This document shows, piece by piece, positions 8,741 to 20,866 of a DNA stretch of 64,000 nucleotides. The translations under genes were made by a program, and so were the position numbers. Origin of the DNA: Fremontodendron californicum (Eukaryota; Streptophyta; Magnoliopsida; Malvales; Malvaceae); contig JAULJL010000027.1 in the NCBI GenBank assembly GCA_030761205.1, forward strand, positions 18,974,501 to 19,038,500, given 5' to 3'. The notes beneath the pieces are model-generated. The model made no database searches. It saw only the letters and a list, made by a program, of their open reading frames with translations, and had not been told where the DNA came from. Each line of letters begins with the position of its first letter. The first letter of the stretch is position 1.

Positions 8741-11524
8741 CTAGTTATTTTCAAAACAAGGATCAGAAAGAAAAACAACCTCTTCTTGAGTAACATGATT
8801 TTCCAAAAAGAGTTTGAGTCTTTGTCCATTTACCTTGAATACGTTACCATTTTGAGGATTCTCAATGTCAACTGCTCCATAATGATACACATGCTCAACC
8901 ACAAATGGGCCAGTCCATCTTGATCTCAACTTACCAGGAAATATGTGAAGTCTAGAATTATAAAGTAGAACTTTTTGCCCAACATCAAATGTTTTTCTTG
9001 AAATTAACTTGTCATGAAAGGCTTTAGTTCTTTTTTTATGAATTTTAGAATTCTCATATGCATCATTTCTGAGTTCCTCAAGTTCATTTATGACTGGAAA
9101 AGTTTCATTCTCACCCAAAAAGGAATATTTTAGCTCGGATGGCAATGGTTTTAAATCCAGCTTGGGTGGTTCAATAGTTGATGGTACAGTGACATTTGTG
9201 AGTGATGGAAGTTCCTCAAACTTTTGTTTCCAATAATGCTTAACCTGAAAAGAATTTAACAAAGAATCAGTGTGTGAAATTTCTGAAGCATTATCAAACT
9301 CACATTCAATTAAATAAGCTTCTAAAGGATCATGGAATGTGGTAGTGGTGAGATGTTCATGAACAAGTTCTTCAATGAAATCCACTTCATGTACTTCTGA
9401 ATCATCACCAGGTTGCTTGCAAATGTTGAACACATTTAATTCTAAAGTCATATTTCCAAAAGAAATGTTCAAAATACCATTCCTGCAATTTATCAGAGCA
9501 TTAGAAGTTGCAAGAAATGGACGGCCTAATATAACAGGAATTTGAACATTTGGATTTGAAACAGGATGTGTGTCCAAAACAATAAAATCAACAGGGAAGT
9601 AAAAATTATCAATTTGAACCAAAACATCTTCAACTATCCCTCGAGGAATTTTTACAGAACGATCAGCTAGTTGAAGTGTAACAGGTGTTTCCTTGAGTTC
9701 ACCTAAACCTAACTGTTGATAAACAGAAAAAGGCAAAAGATTAACACTAGCACCAAGATCAAGCAATGCACGTTCTATTCTAGTGTGTCCAATGATGCAT
9801 GAGATTGTTGGACATCCAGGATCTTTGAATTTTGGTGGAGTAAGGTGCTGAATGATTGAGCTCACACTTTCCGTCAGAAATGCTTTCTTTTGTACATTAT
9901 GTTTCCTTTTAACTGTGCACATGTCCTTCAAAAATTTAGCATAAGATGGAACTTGTTTGATTGCATCCAATAAAGGAATGTTAATCTTAACTTGTTTGAA
10001 AAGTTCATAAATTTCTGCATTTTGATTCAAATTCTTTATTGTTTGCAACCTTTGAGGAAAAGGAGCAGGATGCATACCTTTTTCTTTGTCCAAATTTTCA
10101 AGAAGTTCAGACTTACCATCATCCTTACCATTACTTTTCGGAGAGGAAGGAGGATCTTGGTCTTTTGATGGAATGTTTTTGTCAATTGCCTTTCCACTTC
10201 GAAGAGTTGTGATAGAACTGGCATTTTCCTGTTGAGTTTCATTGGAGCAAGAAACAAGACATTGAGTAGAAGGGTTAGGCTGAGGTTGAGCAGGAAACTT
10301 ACCTTTTTCTTGAGTGCGTAATGAAGCTGTCAATGTGGACAAGGTGTTTTTGATCTCATTGATGTCCTGTGAAGTTTGGTTATTCACATTTGCTTGTGTT
10401 TGCATGAATGCTTGCAATGTCTCTTCCAAGGTTTGTACACGTGAAGGTTGATAGGAAAAAGTGTTGCCCGGCTTTTGAGATTGTGGTACCTGAACATGAT
10501 TATTATTCCGCCAACTGAAGTTGGGATGATTTCTCCATTCAGGGTTATACGTTTCAGAGTAAGGAGAAGGAAAAGGCTTTTTAAATGTGTTTATGGAATT
10601 TACTTGATCATGCAACGCTTCTTTAAGAATGGGAATGTTTGGACATTCAGAAGTGGGGTGTCCCATGATTTCACAAATTCCACAACTTTCTTCATTTTTA
10701 ACCGTTTTGACTTCTTTTACTTCTCTAAGTTCCATGGCTTCAATCTTTCTAGCCAAATTAGCTACTTTAGCTTTTATCTCATCTTCTTGACTAAAATGAT
10801 ATTTACCTCTGTTAGAAACAAGATTAGATCTATTGAAACTTTCAGAGGAATTATCTGTGTGCCAGGCTTGAGAGTTATCTGCCAAATGGTCTAGGTAGTC
10901 AAAGGCTTCTTCAGGTTCTTTTTCTAGAAACTCACCGTTACACATTGTTTCAACAAATTGTTTAGTTTCGGGAGTTAAACTTTCATAAAAGAAACTAATA
11001 AGACGCCATTTTTCAAAACCATGATGTGGACAAGAACTTAACAAATCTTTAAAACGCTCCCAGCACTGAAAAAATGCTTCATTTTGATTTTGATTGAAAT
11101 TTTGAATCTGTCTTTTCAAAGCAGTAGTTTTATGTGCTGGGAAAAATTTCTTTAGAAACTCAGTTTGTAATTCTTGCCATGTGCCAATTGACCTTGGTTT
11201 TAAATTATGAAGCCAAATTTTTGCTTTATCTTTTAAAGAAAAAGGAAATAATTTTAGCTTGACAATTTCATTTGTACATTGTTGGTCATTAAAGGTGACA
11301 CATACATCTTCGAAGTCTTTTAGAAACGAGTAAGCACTTTCCGATTCTAACCCATGGAAATTTGGAAGCAAAGCTATCATACCTGGTTTAAAACGAAAGT
11401 TGTTTGCATTGAGAGGAAAAATAAAACAAGAGGGTGATGAGCTTCGAGTTGGTTGCAAGTAGTCACGCATGGTGCGTACTTGACTGTTCTCATCTTCAGC
11501 ATGAAGACTTTCATTGTCAGCCAT
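8741..11524 (-). CDS. Gag-protease with fused integrase C-terminus (internally deleted polyprotein)
   Basis: A single open frame of 927 residues from ATG 11524 (MADNES); the frame is open upstream to 11617. It has the Athila-type gag domain (roughly residues 40-210), a CCHC knuckle CGICEIMGHPTSEC, and a protease with DLGAS in the context RALLDLGASVNLLPF. It then jumps at 9085-9092 from the linker after PR straight into the integrase C-terminal tail (NELEELRNDAYEN to the stop). Compared with B this is a clean 828-codon in-frame deletion with TTAT microhomology at the break. The frame carries no stop where B has UAA. The product could still form particles but not reverse-transcribe or integrate. 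Confidence 0.9.
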   Translation of the reverse strand: MADNESLHAEDENSQVRTMRDYLQPTRSSSPSCFIFPLNANNFRFKPGMIALLPNFHGLESESAYSFLKDFEDVCVTFNDQQCTNEIVKLKLFPFSLKDKAKIWLHNLKPRSIGTWQELQTEFLKKFFPAHKTTALKRQIQNFNQNQNEAFFQCWERFKDLLSSCPHHGFEKWRLISFFYESLTPETKQFVETMCNGEFLEKEPEEAFDYLDHLADNSQAWHTDNSSESFNRSNLVSNRGKYHFSQEDEIKAKVANLARKIEAMELREVKEVKTVKNEESCGICEIMGHPTSECPNIPILKEALHDQVNSINTFKKPFPSPYSETYNPEWRNHPNFSWRNNNHVQVPQSQKPGNTFSYQPSRVQTLEETLQAFMQTQANVNNQTSQDINEIKNTLSTLTASLRTQEKGKFPAQPQPNPSTQCLVSCSNETQQENASSITTLRSGKAIDKNIPSKDQDPPSSPKSNGKDDGKSELLENLDKEKGMHPAPFPQRLQTIKNLNQNAEIYELFKQVKINIPLLDAIKQVPSYAKFLKDMCTVKRKHNVQKKAFLTESVSSIIQHLTPPKFKDPGCPTISCIIGHTRIERALLDLGASVNLLPFSVYQQLGLGELKETPVTLQLADRSVKIPRGIVEDVLVQIDNFYFPVDFIVLDTHPVSNPNVQIPVILGRPFLATSNALINCRNGILNISFGNMTLELNVFNICKQPGDDSEVHEVDFIEELVHEHLTTTTFHDPLEAYLIECEFDNASEISHTDSLLNSFQVKHYWKQKFEELPSLTNVTVPSTIEPPKLDLKPLPSELKYSFLGENETFPVINELEELRNDAYENSKIHKKRTKAFHDKLISRKTFDVGQKVLLYNSRLHIFPGKLRSRWTGPFVVEHVYHYGAVDIENPQNGNVFKVNGQRLKLFLENHVTQEEVVFLSDPCFENN

Positions 11525-11544
11525 GGTAGGAGTTGTATTAGAAA

Positions 11545-11555
11545 GATTACCTGAA
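11545..11555 (-). promoter_or_regulatory. Possible 5' splice donor in the leader (A)
   Basis: The minus strand reads CAG|GTAATC with GT at 11550-11549, just upstream of the gag ATG. The same site is at 43719-43718 in B. It could pair with the acceptors before the cargo ATGs. Confidence 0.35.
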
Positions 11556-11642
11556 AAAGTTTCACAATAAAATCTAACTAAACGACGAGATCTAAAATCA
11601 CGTCGCCAAACAAGCATAAAATAAAGTTAATATAGAAAATTA

Positions 11643-11729
11643 GGCGGTATAACCAGCCAATAAAAATAAAACAAAGTTAATATACAATATAAATATAAAT
11701 ATATAGAAAATTAGGCGGTATAACCAGCC
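11643..11729 (-). repeat. Leader hairpin repeats (2 copies, A)
   Basis: GGCGGTATAACCAGCC occurs at 11643-11658 and 11714-11729. Each unit can fold as a GGC-GG / CC-GCC stem with a 5-nt loop and one bulge. The repeats lie between the PBS and gag, where packaging and dimerisation signals usually sit. Confidence 0.6.
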
Positions 11730-11774
11730 AATAAAAATAAATATACTTATAAACTTATATACTTAGTATTGCCT

Positions 11775-11791
11775 CCCCGGCAACGGCGCCA
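11775..11791 (-). other. Primer-binding site, tRNA-Asp type (A)
   Basis: The plus strand carries CCCCGGCAACGGCGCCA, identical to the 3' end expected of plant tRNA-Asp(GTC) including CCA, six bases from the LTR edge. Confidence 0.85.
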
Positions 11792-11797
11792 AAAACT

Positions 11798-13296
11798 TGA
11801 TGGAGACTCAAGTAAGAGTCGTAAACCCAAGTGCAGGTTATGTTCAAGTAATAAATTCTCGGGTGTCCGAGGTCGAACCACAAGGAAGCGTATTAGTAAG
11901 TATAAGTTTATAAATATATAAGAAAAAGAAAGTAAACAAGATATTAGGGAATCAACAACAAAATAAGATAAACAAGATATTAGAGAACAAAATAAACAAA
12001 ATATAAAAGAAATTAAACAAGATATAAACAACAATAAGAAAAGATGTTGAGGTTAGAGAATCCACTCTTGGTGTTATGCTAAGATTAATCTTGTTTTATT
12101 ACACAATTGAAATCCACACATAAGGGAGGTTCCAATCGGAAGGTTTAGCAATTCAGTCCAAATTGTCCAACGTCCATAGCATATGATATTATGTTCATTT
12201 GGTGTCCTGAAAACTCACAAAAAGAGTCCAAGCATTCCTTATGCCAAGGTATATGTCTACAACAAATCAAGGTTATGAAACCAAGCATTTACTGTGCCAT
12301 TTTCATTGTCAATAATGAATCAAGATCCCTACTTTGCAAGTATGATTTTAAACCAAAAGAAAATATTATCTATACTAGTGTTTATAAATTTTAGCTCATG
12401 TTTAAGAGACTAACCTTAGCATTTACCAAGAGCTTCACCTCATCACCTCAACAATATGATTAGCAACACATACTAGATATGAATAAAATGAAAAGAAATG
12501 TAAGAAGCATAAGTAAAAAAAAAAAAAAAGAAAGAAAACTAGAGAAAAGAAAGAAGAAAAAAACTTAGAGAATTTTATTACAATGGCTAATATCCTACCA
12601 ATGTATCAATGTATTCCAATACTCATCCAAGGCCCTCTATTTATACACATTTTGGAGGGATAAATGACAAGAGACAAGCTTTATAAATTTCAAAGGTAGG
12701 TATAATAGGTGGGTGCATTTTTCTAACAATTTTCGTCATGTTGTATGACAATTCTGATCAGCCAGCTTGATGGTCGATTTTGTCAATGTTGGAGGCTCGA
12801 TCTGATCAAATTGTCTTCTAGACAAATATGCCCCTATCAGTTACGAATCCATAGCCGTTGGAATCAGATCATTTGCTCATGTGGATCGGAAGATATGGTC
12901 AAAATACCAAAATGGTGCAGAACAGACGTCATTGCACATCAGCCAACTTGATGGTTGATTTCGGTAGGGAACACGACTCCGTTTCAAGAAGTGTAAAACA
13001 TGAAAAAGATAGATATGCCTCTTAACTTTGCACGGTTAAAATTTCAGCCTTATTGCTTCAGTGAAACTCCAGATATAGCTGATATGGCAAAAGGTGTCGG
13101 AACTGAATTGGATTTGCCCTTAATTCTTGATTTAACCTAGTAATCTGAAATCACTCAAAGAAACTCATGAAAAACACTAAATTACATAAAAATATAAAAG
13201 ATCATAAACACAAGTAGACTAACCAATAATAACTCGTATTTGACACAAAACAATAATAAAACATAACTAAAAACTATATAATTATACGAGTTATCA
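11798..13296 (-). repeat. Element A 5' LTR
   Basis: This 1499-bp LTR is the partner of 3735-5239. The TATA box is on the minus strand at 12637-12645. It ends CGAGTTATCA, followed by the CATGT duplication. Confidence 0.93.
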
Positions 13297-13301
13297 CATG
13301 T

Positions 13302-16279
13302 GACTGGCCGGAGACAAGGTATGCCCCTGCCTCCGAAGCCTGAGTACATTAAACCAAATCAAACAAAATTTTGGCATATTCTCGCCCTACATGGGGGTTT
13401 GCCGCTCAATCATCAACATTCACAATGTAATAATTCATCAACACATGACATCTCGGTTTGGACACCTCCGATAGGGAGTAACCGAAATGCCCCGCAGCAG
13501 ACTCAACCTTTATGACATCTTATATACAAACATACATTTATATTATATCATAACAAAATGAACATCACCATCTCATACCAGGCCTCTAAGACCGATATAC
13601 GTCATACATCACTTAATTACATCCATTTGCAAAATATACAGTACATATTCAACATACACAAAATGCAGAGGACCCATGATACCCTAGTGACTGCAAAAAT
13701 GTACCCCACCATCGCCACTGCTTACCACGTCCTGGGTCAATCCGCTCACCACAAGTATGTGAGCAGCTAGCTATCCGGAATCTAGGAAGAGCTGAGTCTA
13801 TTAGAATCTGAAGAAAAAAAATTAAAATAAACGAAGTGAGTCGAAAAACTCAGTGAGCATAAGGTAACTAGGAAGAGTATTTGGAAATTTCATGCTTCCT
13901 TTTTTTTTTTGAAAGAATTTCGTGCTTCCTTTCTTAACCATTAAAGCATAAACATGATATATCAAATATGACTGATTAACCGAAAAGTAATATTTAAAAA
14001 CTGTTCCAGGACTTATAAAAATTATTTGTCCATATGAAATCTTCTATGCTGAGTGCTGAACATAAATAAGCCATTGGCCAGCCTAAATCGGTAGCCAAAA
14101 ATATTTAACAATCTATTTTACGTGTATACCTTCACAATTATTAATTAAGAATTTCTCATGTCTATATCATCAAAACATCCCGAACTTATACCAGTCTGTA
14201 ATATTTGTCATCCTGGACTATCTTGTCCATATCATCCCGGGCTCATCTTGTCCATACAACAATAGCATCCCGAACTTCACCTTGTCCATACAATAATAGC
14301 ATCCCGGACTTCACCTTGTCCGTACAATAATAGCATCCCAAACATCACCTTGTCCGTATAATAATAGCATCTCGAACATCACCCTGCCCGTACAATAATA
14401 GTATCCCGGACATCACCTTGTCCGTACAATAATAGCATCCCAAACATCACCTTGTCCGTACAATAATAGTATCCCGGACATCACCTTGTCCGTACAATAA
14501 TAGCATGATATATTAATTCTCTTATATCATGGAGTAAATATATATATATATATATACTATGCTAGGAAACAATTTCTACACTTACATATTTCTACTTATG
14601 TTTTTCAAAGCATTATAGTTTCACTTAGATTTTTTATCAAACAACTTATGTGCATAACCTTTTAATCTACAATATCTAACTACCCTTAAATACTCAACCA
14701 TCCTATACAATATCATTCATTATTATTCAACTCCACACTTACGCCTTTGATCCGCGTAAGGTTCGAAACTTACCATTTTCGTAATCCGAGCAATCTTTCG
14801 TGTTTCAATATCCATATCAATCAACAATGCATATAAAACAACGACTACCTCCTAGATCAAACTAAATACTCACAGTGTTAGTCCGAGTGTTAAAGCGGCA
14901 GTTTCGTGGCTTTGTCGCGATCCCAGGCGAACTTTGCAATATGAGTACCTATGGCATCATCAGGATATTCTGTGAATATTTCTCAACTACGGGACATTCA
15001 AATTCTAAATATTTATTCTAGTTAGCTGCTATTCAAAATTTTTCAACTTAAGAATTTTTACAAATAAATTCCTACACTTAGCTCGAGTCAAAATTCAGAG
15101 CAACAATCAACTGGAAAGTTGCTCACACAATAACAACGAAGCTAACGGTGGCCTCAGACAACCAAGGAAGTTGGCGACACCACCTCATGGGCAAGCTAGG
15201 GTTTTAGCCAAGCTTGTTTTAGCCTCTAAATTTGATTGAAAGCTATCCAATACTAATTTACGGTTTAAGGAGGCGGAGGAACACCTCCCGTAACGGAAAA
15301 ATGGAGGCAACATGGTGGTTCACCACCACCAATTTTCAGTCAAAATGATTTTTCATAGATAGAGACAAATTCTTCAAAATTTAATATCAAAATCAAGCTT
15401 AGAACATGAAGTTACTTGTGGGTTAGTGAAATCCTTGCAAAATTTGGTGATTTCCCTTGAAATTTGGAGGAGAGAGAAAGCTTCAGTAAGCTTTAATGGA
15501 TTTTTTGGGTGAGAAAATACCTAAGGCATAAAGAGTAAGAAGAAGACGTGGTGTCTTCTTATTTTGGCTGAAAATTTATGGAAAATTATCCCATGTTCTT
15601 AATCTTGCCTAAGCTTGGTCAAAAGAGTTGACCAACTTTGACTTTTTGCACATGCCCTACAGAACGTGATGTTCGGGATTTTGTTTTTCATTTTTTTCTC
15701 AACATATTCATGTTTCTTGGGTGTTAAAACATCTATCCATGTGTTCGGATCGATAAAAAGAATTTTTGAACCACGTTTTTCGGGAAAAGTACGACAATGT
15801 CACAATTTTCCAATTTTACCGATTCTAATCTCGTTTTCTTCGTTCTAATGCCAAATATTAGATCCAAATGTCATATTAACATATTATATAGTCAAAAAGT
15901 CCATTTGTACCATTTCTCGGACTAAACAAGAAAAAAAGGTGTAAAATGACCAAAATACCCCTAATGCATATTTTTTTGAATTTGATGCCAATTGTTGTTC
16001 TGATAATAGGTATGGGTTCTATATCGTATATTATCATCATATCCACTCAATTTATCATATTTTATGGACTTTTCCCCTTCCCGATATTAGTATGAATTTT
16101 AAACTACTTTAGGGTCAAATCGCTTAACCACCCGATTTAACCTCCAATTCTATAATCTATCATACAACATGTATACCACATGATAGCCCGTCCTTTCTAG
16201 TGGCTTTTACATGTGTAGTTTCGAGACATCAGAATGTTATAGGAGACCCGAGTTATCTCTGGCTTACGAGGGTCTCACA
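13302..16279 (-). repeat. Element C 3' LTR, main part
   Basis: This continues the first 26 bp at 3709-3734 across the A insertion, for about 3.0 kb in total. It ends GGGTCTCACA. It is longer than the other C LTR (54933-57407) because that copy has lost a stretch corresponding to about 14660-15110 and a smaller one around 13462-13500. Confidence 0.9.
14225..14505 (-). repeat. 34-bp minisatellite inside the C LTR
   Basis: About seven imperfect copies of a 34-bp unit with core CACCTTGTCCGTACAATAAT then AGCATCCCGGACAT. The same array is in the other LTR at about 55830-56065. An (AT)n run follows at 14537-14557. Confidence 0.85.
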
Positions 16280-16295
16280 ATTCTCCCCCTTTTGT
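16280..16295 (-). other. Element C polypurine tract
   Basis: Sense CAAAAGGGGGAGAAT lies directly against the 3' LTR, preceded by the sense run GAGGACGAATTTTAC that is characteristic of Tekay/Del elements. Confidence 0.8.
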
Positions 16296-16349
16296 AAAAT
16301 TCGTCCTCGAATTTTACATAAAATTAACCTATAAAGAATTACCTCAGTT

Positions 16350-19300
16350 TGAAATAACTTGGGGTACTGCTGTCTCATCTTATCCTCAAGCTCCCACGTA
16401 GCCTCCTACGTATTGTGATACTGCCACAAAACTTTAACTGTAGGAACTTCCTTGGACCGCATCTTTTGCACTTGACGATCTACTATGGCTCTCAATATAT
16501 GTTAACTCGGAGTCTATCTGTGTTGCCAGTGGCTGTAAAACATGTGAATCATCTGGAATGTATTTTCACAACATAGACACATGGAATAAAGGGTGTACAT
16601 AGCTCAAGTTTGGAGGCAACGCTAACTCATATGCTACCGCACCTTTACGGCTCAATATCGGGAATGATCCAATGTACCTTGGACTCAACGTACCTCGTCT
16701 CCCAAATCTCATAACCCCCTTGAAAGGTGAAACTTTTAGGAACACATAATCTCCAACATCAAACTCTAACTCACGTCTCCAGTTATTAGCATAGGCCTTT
16801 TGCCGATTTTGGGCAACCATCAACTTCTCTCTTATTATTCCAACCTTTTGCACTGCATCTTGCACAATATCTAGACCAAGTAGTCGATACTCGTCTGTCT
16901 CAAACCAAGCAACAGGTGATCTACACTTCCGACCATATAGTGCCTCAAATAGTGCCATCAGTATATTGCTGTGATAACTGTTGTTATAAGCGAACTCAAT
17001 CAAAGGTAAATGATCATCCCAATTCCCTTCAAAATCTAATACAAAGGCCCGCAACATATCCTCAAGGGTCTGTATAGTCATCTCGGACTGTCCATCTGTT
17101 TGGCGGTGAAAAGTAGTGCTAAACCGCAATTACGTATCGAGGGCCTCCTGGAATGATCTCCAAAATCTCGCTGTAAACTACGAACCTCTATCTGATATAA
17201 TCGATCCAAATAAAGCTTAGCATACTTATTAGCTGGATAAGTAGTTTTCACCGGAATAAAATGTGCCGACTTAGTCAATCTGTCGACAATCACCCAAATA
17301 GAATCATATCATGTCTTAGTTCTAGGCAAAGCAGTTAGTAAATCCATGGTAACATGATCCCATTTCCACTCTGGCACTTCAAGGCTTTGTAATGGACCAG
17401 CTGGTCTCAAATGTTCAGCCTTTACTTGCTGACATATTAGGCATTTAGCAACATAATCTGCTACATCACGTTTCATGCCTTGCCACCAGTAGAACTGCTT
17501 AAAATCACGGTACATCTTGGTAGCACCAGGATGCATCGTATATGATGAATTATGTGCTGCATCAAGGATCTTACCTCGAATTCCCTCTATCTCAGGAACT
17601 ACCAATCGACTATGGAAACGGAGAGTTCCCCCTTCATCTACCTGAAATTCATCGTCCTTACCCTGTTTCACACTAGTTATAGTCTCAGTACAAAAAGCAT
17701 CGACATGCTGTCTTGCTTTAACTTTATACATGTGCAATAAGTGCACCAGTCCCGATAAAACTCAAGGTAACACCTCTTCTCAAACAATCCTGAATAGCCT
17801 TAGCCAATAGTCTCTTCTCTAGGGACAAGTGAGCCATGCTTCCACATAGATTTAAGGCTCAAAAATGTCAGAAACCACGTTGGCTTTACCTAGATGATAA
17901 AGGATAGTGCAATCGTAATCCTTGAGTAACTCCAACCACCGCCTTTGTCTTAAATTTAACTCCCGTTGATCAAAAATATATTTTAAACTCTTGTGATCGG
18001 TGTATATCTCACATGACTGGCCATATAAGTAATGTCGCCATATCTTTAATGCAAAGATAATGGCTGCTAACTCCAAATCATGTGTAGGATAATTCTGCTC
18101 GTGCTTCTTCAACTACCTTGAGGCATATGCTATAACCTTGCCACCATGCATTAACACACATCCCAATCCAACCCTGGATGTATCACAATATACAACATAT
18201 CCACCGGATCCCGTCGGTAATGTCAAAACTAGTGCAGTAGTCAAACGTTCCTTGAGCTCTAGAAAGCTCCTCTCACATTCGTTTGACCACTCAAACTTGA
18301 CATCCTTCTGGGTAAGTCTAGTCAATGGAGCTGCCAATCTCGAAAAATTCTCAACAAACCTCCTTTAATACCCTGCCAGCCCCAAGAAACTCCGAATCTT
18401 AGTAACGTTGATAGGCCTTTTCTAGTCACGCACTGCCTCCACCTTTTTAGGGTCCACACTAATACCTTCCTTGGATACAATATGTCCAAGGAATCCTATA
18501 CTACTCAATCAGAAGTCGCACTTTGAAAACTTAGCATATAACTGGTGTGTTCTCAAGGTCTCAAGCACCACCCTAAGATGCTGGCTATGATCATCCTCAG
18601 TCCTTGAATACACCCAGATATCATCAATAAACACTATCACGATATGATCTAAATAGGGTTTAAACACCCTGTTCATTAGATCCATAAAAGCTGCAGGGGC
18701 GTTAGTCAGTCCAAAAGACATTACAAGAAACTCATAGTGCCCATAACGCGTACGAAAAGCAGTCTTAGGCACATCTTCCCTCTGAATATGGAGCTGATGA
18801 TAACCTGATCGAAGATTAATCTTAGAAAAACAACTAGCTCCCTGCAACTGATCAAACAAATCATCAATCCTCGGCAGTGGGTACTTATTTTTAATAGTAA
18901 CCTTATTAAGTTGCCTATAGTCAATACATAGCCGCAGGGATCCATCCTTTTTCTTAACAAACAATGCCAGAGCACCCTAGGGTGAAGTACTCAGGCGTAT
19001 GAATCCCTTGTCCAATAAATCCTGAAGTTGTACCTTTAATTCCCTCAGCTCAAGGGGAGCCATACGGTAAGGGGAAATTGAAAGAGGCTGGGTTCCTGGC
19101 AACACATCAATACAGAACTCAATCTCTCGCTCAAGAGGAAATCCGGGTAACTCCTCTGGAAATACATCTGGAAGATACTACAGGTATCTTATCCAAATCC
19201 GGAACCTTGCCTTCAATATCGCACACATAGGCTAAATAGCCCTGACAGCCACTATTTAACAACTTCTCAACTTTTAAGACCGATATCATTCTTGTTGTAT

Positions 19301-19474
19301 ACATACTCCGATCTCTCTAATATTTTAAAATTAATTTCCCTGGTATCTGGAAGGTAATAACCTTCTCGAAATAATCTAACACAGCATAATTGGCAGCTAG
19401 CCAATCCATGCCCAGTATCACGTCAAAGTCTAGTATATCTAGTATCACTAGATCGGCTATGAACACCTCTCCGC
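16350..19474 (-). pseudogene. Element C pol remnant: RT, RNase H, INT, chromodomain
   Basis: Sense order: RT from about 19010 (MFVKKKDGSLRLCIDYRQLN, catalytic FIDDIWVY), RNase H (VVYCDTSRVGLG, TDHKSLKYIF) to about 17852, INT zinc-binding region and core (CLICQQVKAEH, WDHVTMDLL, HRQTDGQSE, with its DDE glutamate) from 17746 to 16566, and then a chromodomain-like stretch at about 16360-16500 read through frame breaks. Several stop codons and at least one frameshift separate the fragments. The C-terminal YVHPLFHVSML followed by a chromodomain places C among chromoviruses. It was cut at 19474 by the D insertion; the rest of pol and gag resume at 53131. Confidence 0.88.
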
Positions 19475-20339
19475 TGATAAGTGCTTAATTTCATACATTT
19501 TCCTATTTAATTTCCTTATACTTTGTGCTTTGATTCTTACTTCCTTGACATTTTACTAGGTTTTTATGCTTTGTAGGTATTTTGGAGGAGATGAAGTCAA
19601 AACATGTCAATTAGGATGTTAAAGAGCTTACAAAATCACAATCACAAGATGGAAAAAGAGTTGGGAGTCAAAAAGATCAAATTCTTGGTGCAAAGCAAGA
19701 AGACAGATTTGACCTCTGGAGCTTGTTGCTAAGAAAACATGATGTTAGACTCTTTATTCGAAGAAACTTCCTTCTTAACTTTTGAAGATCACTTGATTAA
19801 CTTTCCAGCGATTGGTCATGGGCCTAAATCGGATAAGAAATTATCATCCAAATCGGCATTGGAGTATCTCCCTAAAAACCCTAGTGGCAGAAAAAACCCT
19901 AGCCACAAATCACATATTTTTCTTAATACCCTAGCTGACATTTATGTTTATCCTTGCCAAAGAAGGATTAGTGGCTGTCAACTTGCATTAATTGCATTAA
20001 TTGCAAGTATCTTTCCTTAAAGCTAATCCTAGTCAAAGTTGGAGAATTAAATCAGCCAAGACTTTTCTTCCTTACACTTACTTTGCCTGCAAGTTTGTAA
20101 TCTCTCTTTATTAAAGAGTGCTTTGACTAAAACTTTCCTACTTTATTCAAACTTGACTACCAAGGCTTATATCTTTCCTAAAAAAACACAAAAGTCAGCC
20201 ACTTTTCCTTAACTTTAGCCACAAGTCAGCATTTATTGAAGGGTGAGAGCTGAAATTCACTTGTTTGATGCCCTAGCTATTGCCTATAAATAGAGATCAA
20301 GGGGGCATACGAAATTTACACTTCTCAAAGCATCAAAGT
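19475..20339 (+). repeat. Element D 5' LTR, first part
   Basis: Matches 51311 onward. TATA box TATAAATAG at 20285-20293. The last five bases, AAAGT, are the target duplicated by E; the LTR resumes at 31284. Confidence 0.9.
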
Positions 20340-20540
20340 TGATAAGCTCATAAAATATACATTTTATGCCTTTCTACCTTTAGTTTTTGTTATGTTTTCG
20401 ATCTTTACCCTGTTTACTTATAATATGTTTTTTAATTTTAGGTACAATAAGGAGAATGAAGTCAAAAGATGTCAATAATGATGGTAAAGAGCTTACAAAA
20501 TCATAATCACAAGATGGAAGAATACTTGAGAGTCAAAATA
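20340..20540 (+). repeat. Element E 5' LTR remnant
   Basis: The first 200 bp match 29887-30085 of the 3' LTR and then switch into spacer sequence similar to D around 50950. The switch point shares AAATA with both parents, so it is a microhomology-type deletion. Confidence 0.85.
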
Positions 20541-20833
20541 GTGGAGAATAGATGGACAAGCAAGCATATGGTATAACTGTTTTCATGAGATTGATTGAGT
20601 GTAAACACTTTACCACTACTTTAAAGAGTGAAAATCATGAGAGTATCCTAGTGAGAAGTTGAGATTAAGTTTGAATATGCACTATTTTGATTGAAATATG
20701 TTATGTTAATATTGGCTTAACTCAAACTATTTACATTCAAGCAAGATTTTTTGTGAATTTCTTTAAGCTATTGATTAGTTTATAAGACTTGTCCAATGAT
20801 TATTACTAATTTATATTGGAAGGATTAGTTGTA

Positions 20834-20866
<33 letters not shown>

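Larger units (their letters stand above)
3735..13296 (-). mobile_element. Element A: cargo-bearing Athila-like retrotransposon, pol-deleted
   Basis: The boundaries are TGATGGAGAC at 3735 and CGAGTTATCA at 13296, with TSD CATGT at 3730-3734 and 13297-13301, inside the C LTR. Sense order (right to left): 5' LTR, tRNA-Asp-type PBS, hairpin-repeat leader, gag-PR-INT-tail fusion ORF, C4-finger ORF, LOG ORF, spacer, PPT, 3' LTR. The two LTRs differ by roughly a dozen changes by eye. Relative to B it lacks exactly 2484 bp of pol (RT, RNase H and most of INT), so it can only move in trans. Confidence 0.93.

Noticed and set aside
10448..10894. 148-codon plus-strand ORF within gag of A (and 42617-43063 in B)
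   Set aside because: Antisense to gag; conserved only because gag is conserved.
14225..14505. CRISPR-like regular array
   Set aside because: The units are contiguous 34-bp tandem repeats without unique spacers, inside a plant LTR.
16278..16330. tRNA gene-like GC-richer patch near the C PPT
   Set aside because: The bases fit the Tekay PPT and the preceding conserved purine run; no cloverleaf can be drawn.
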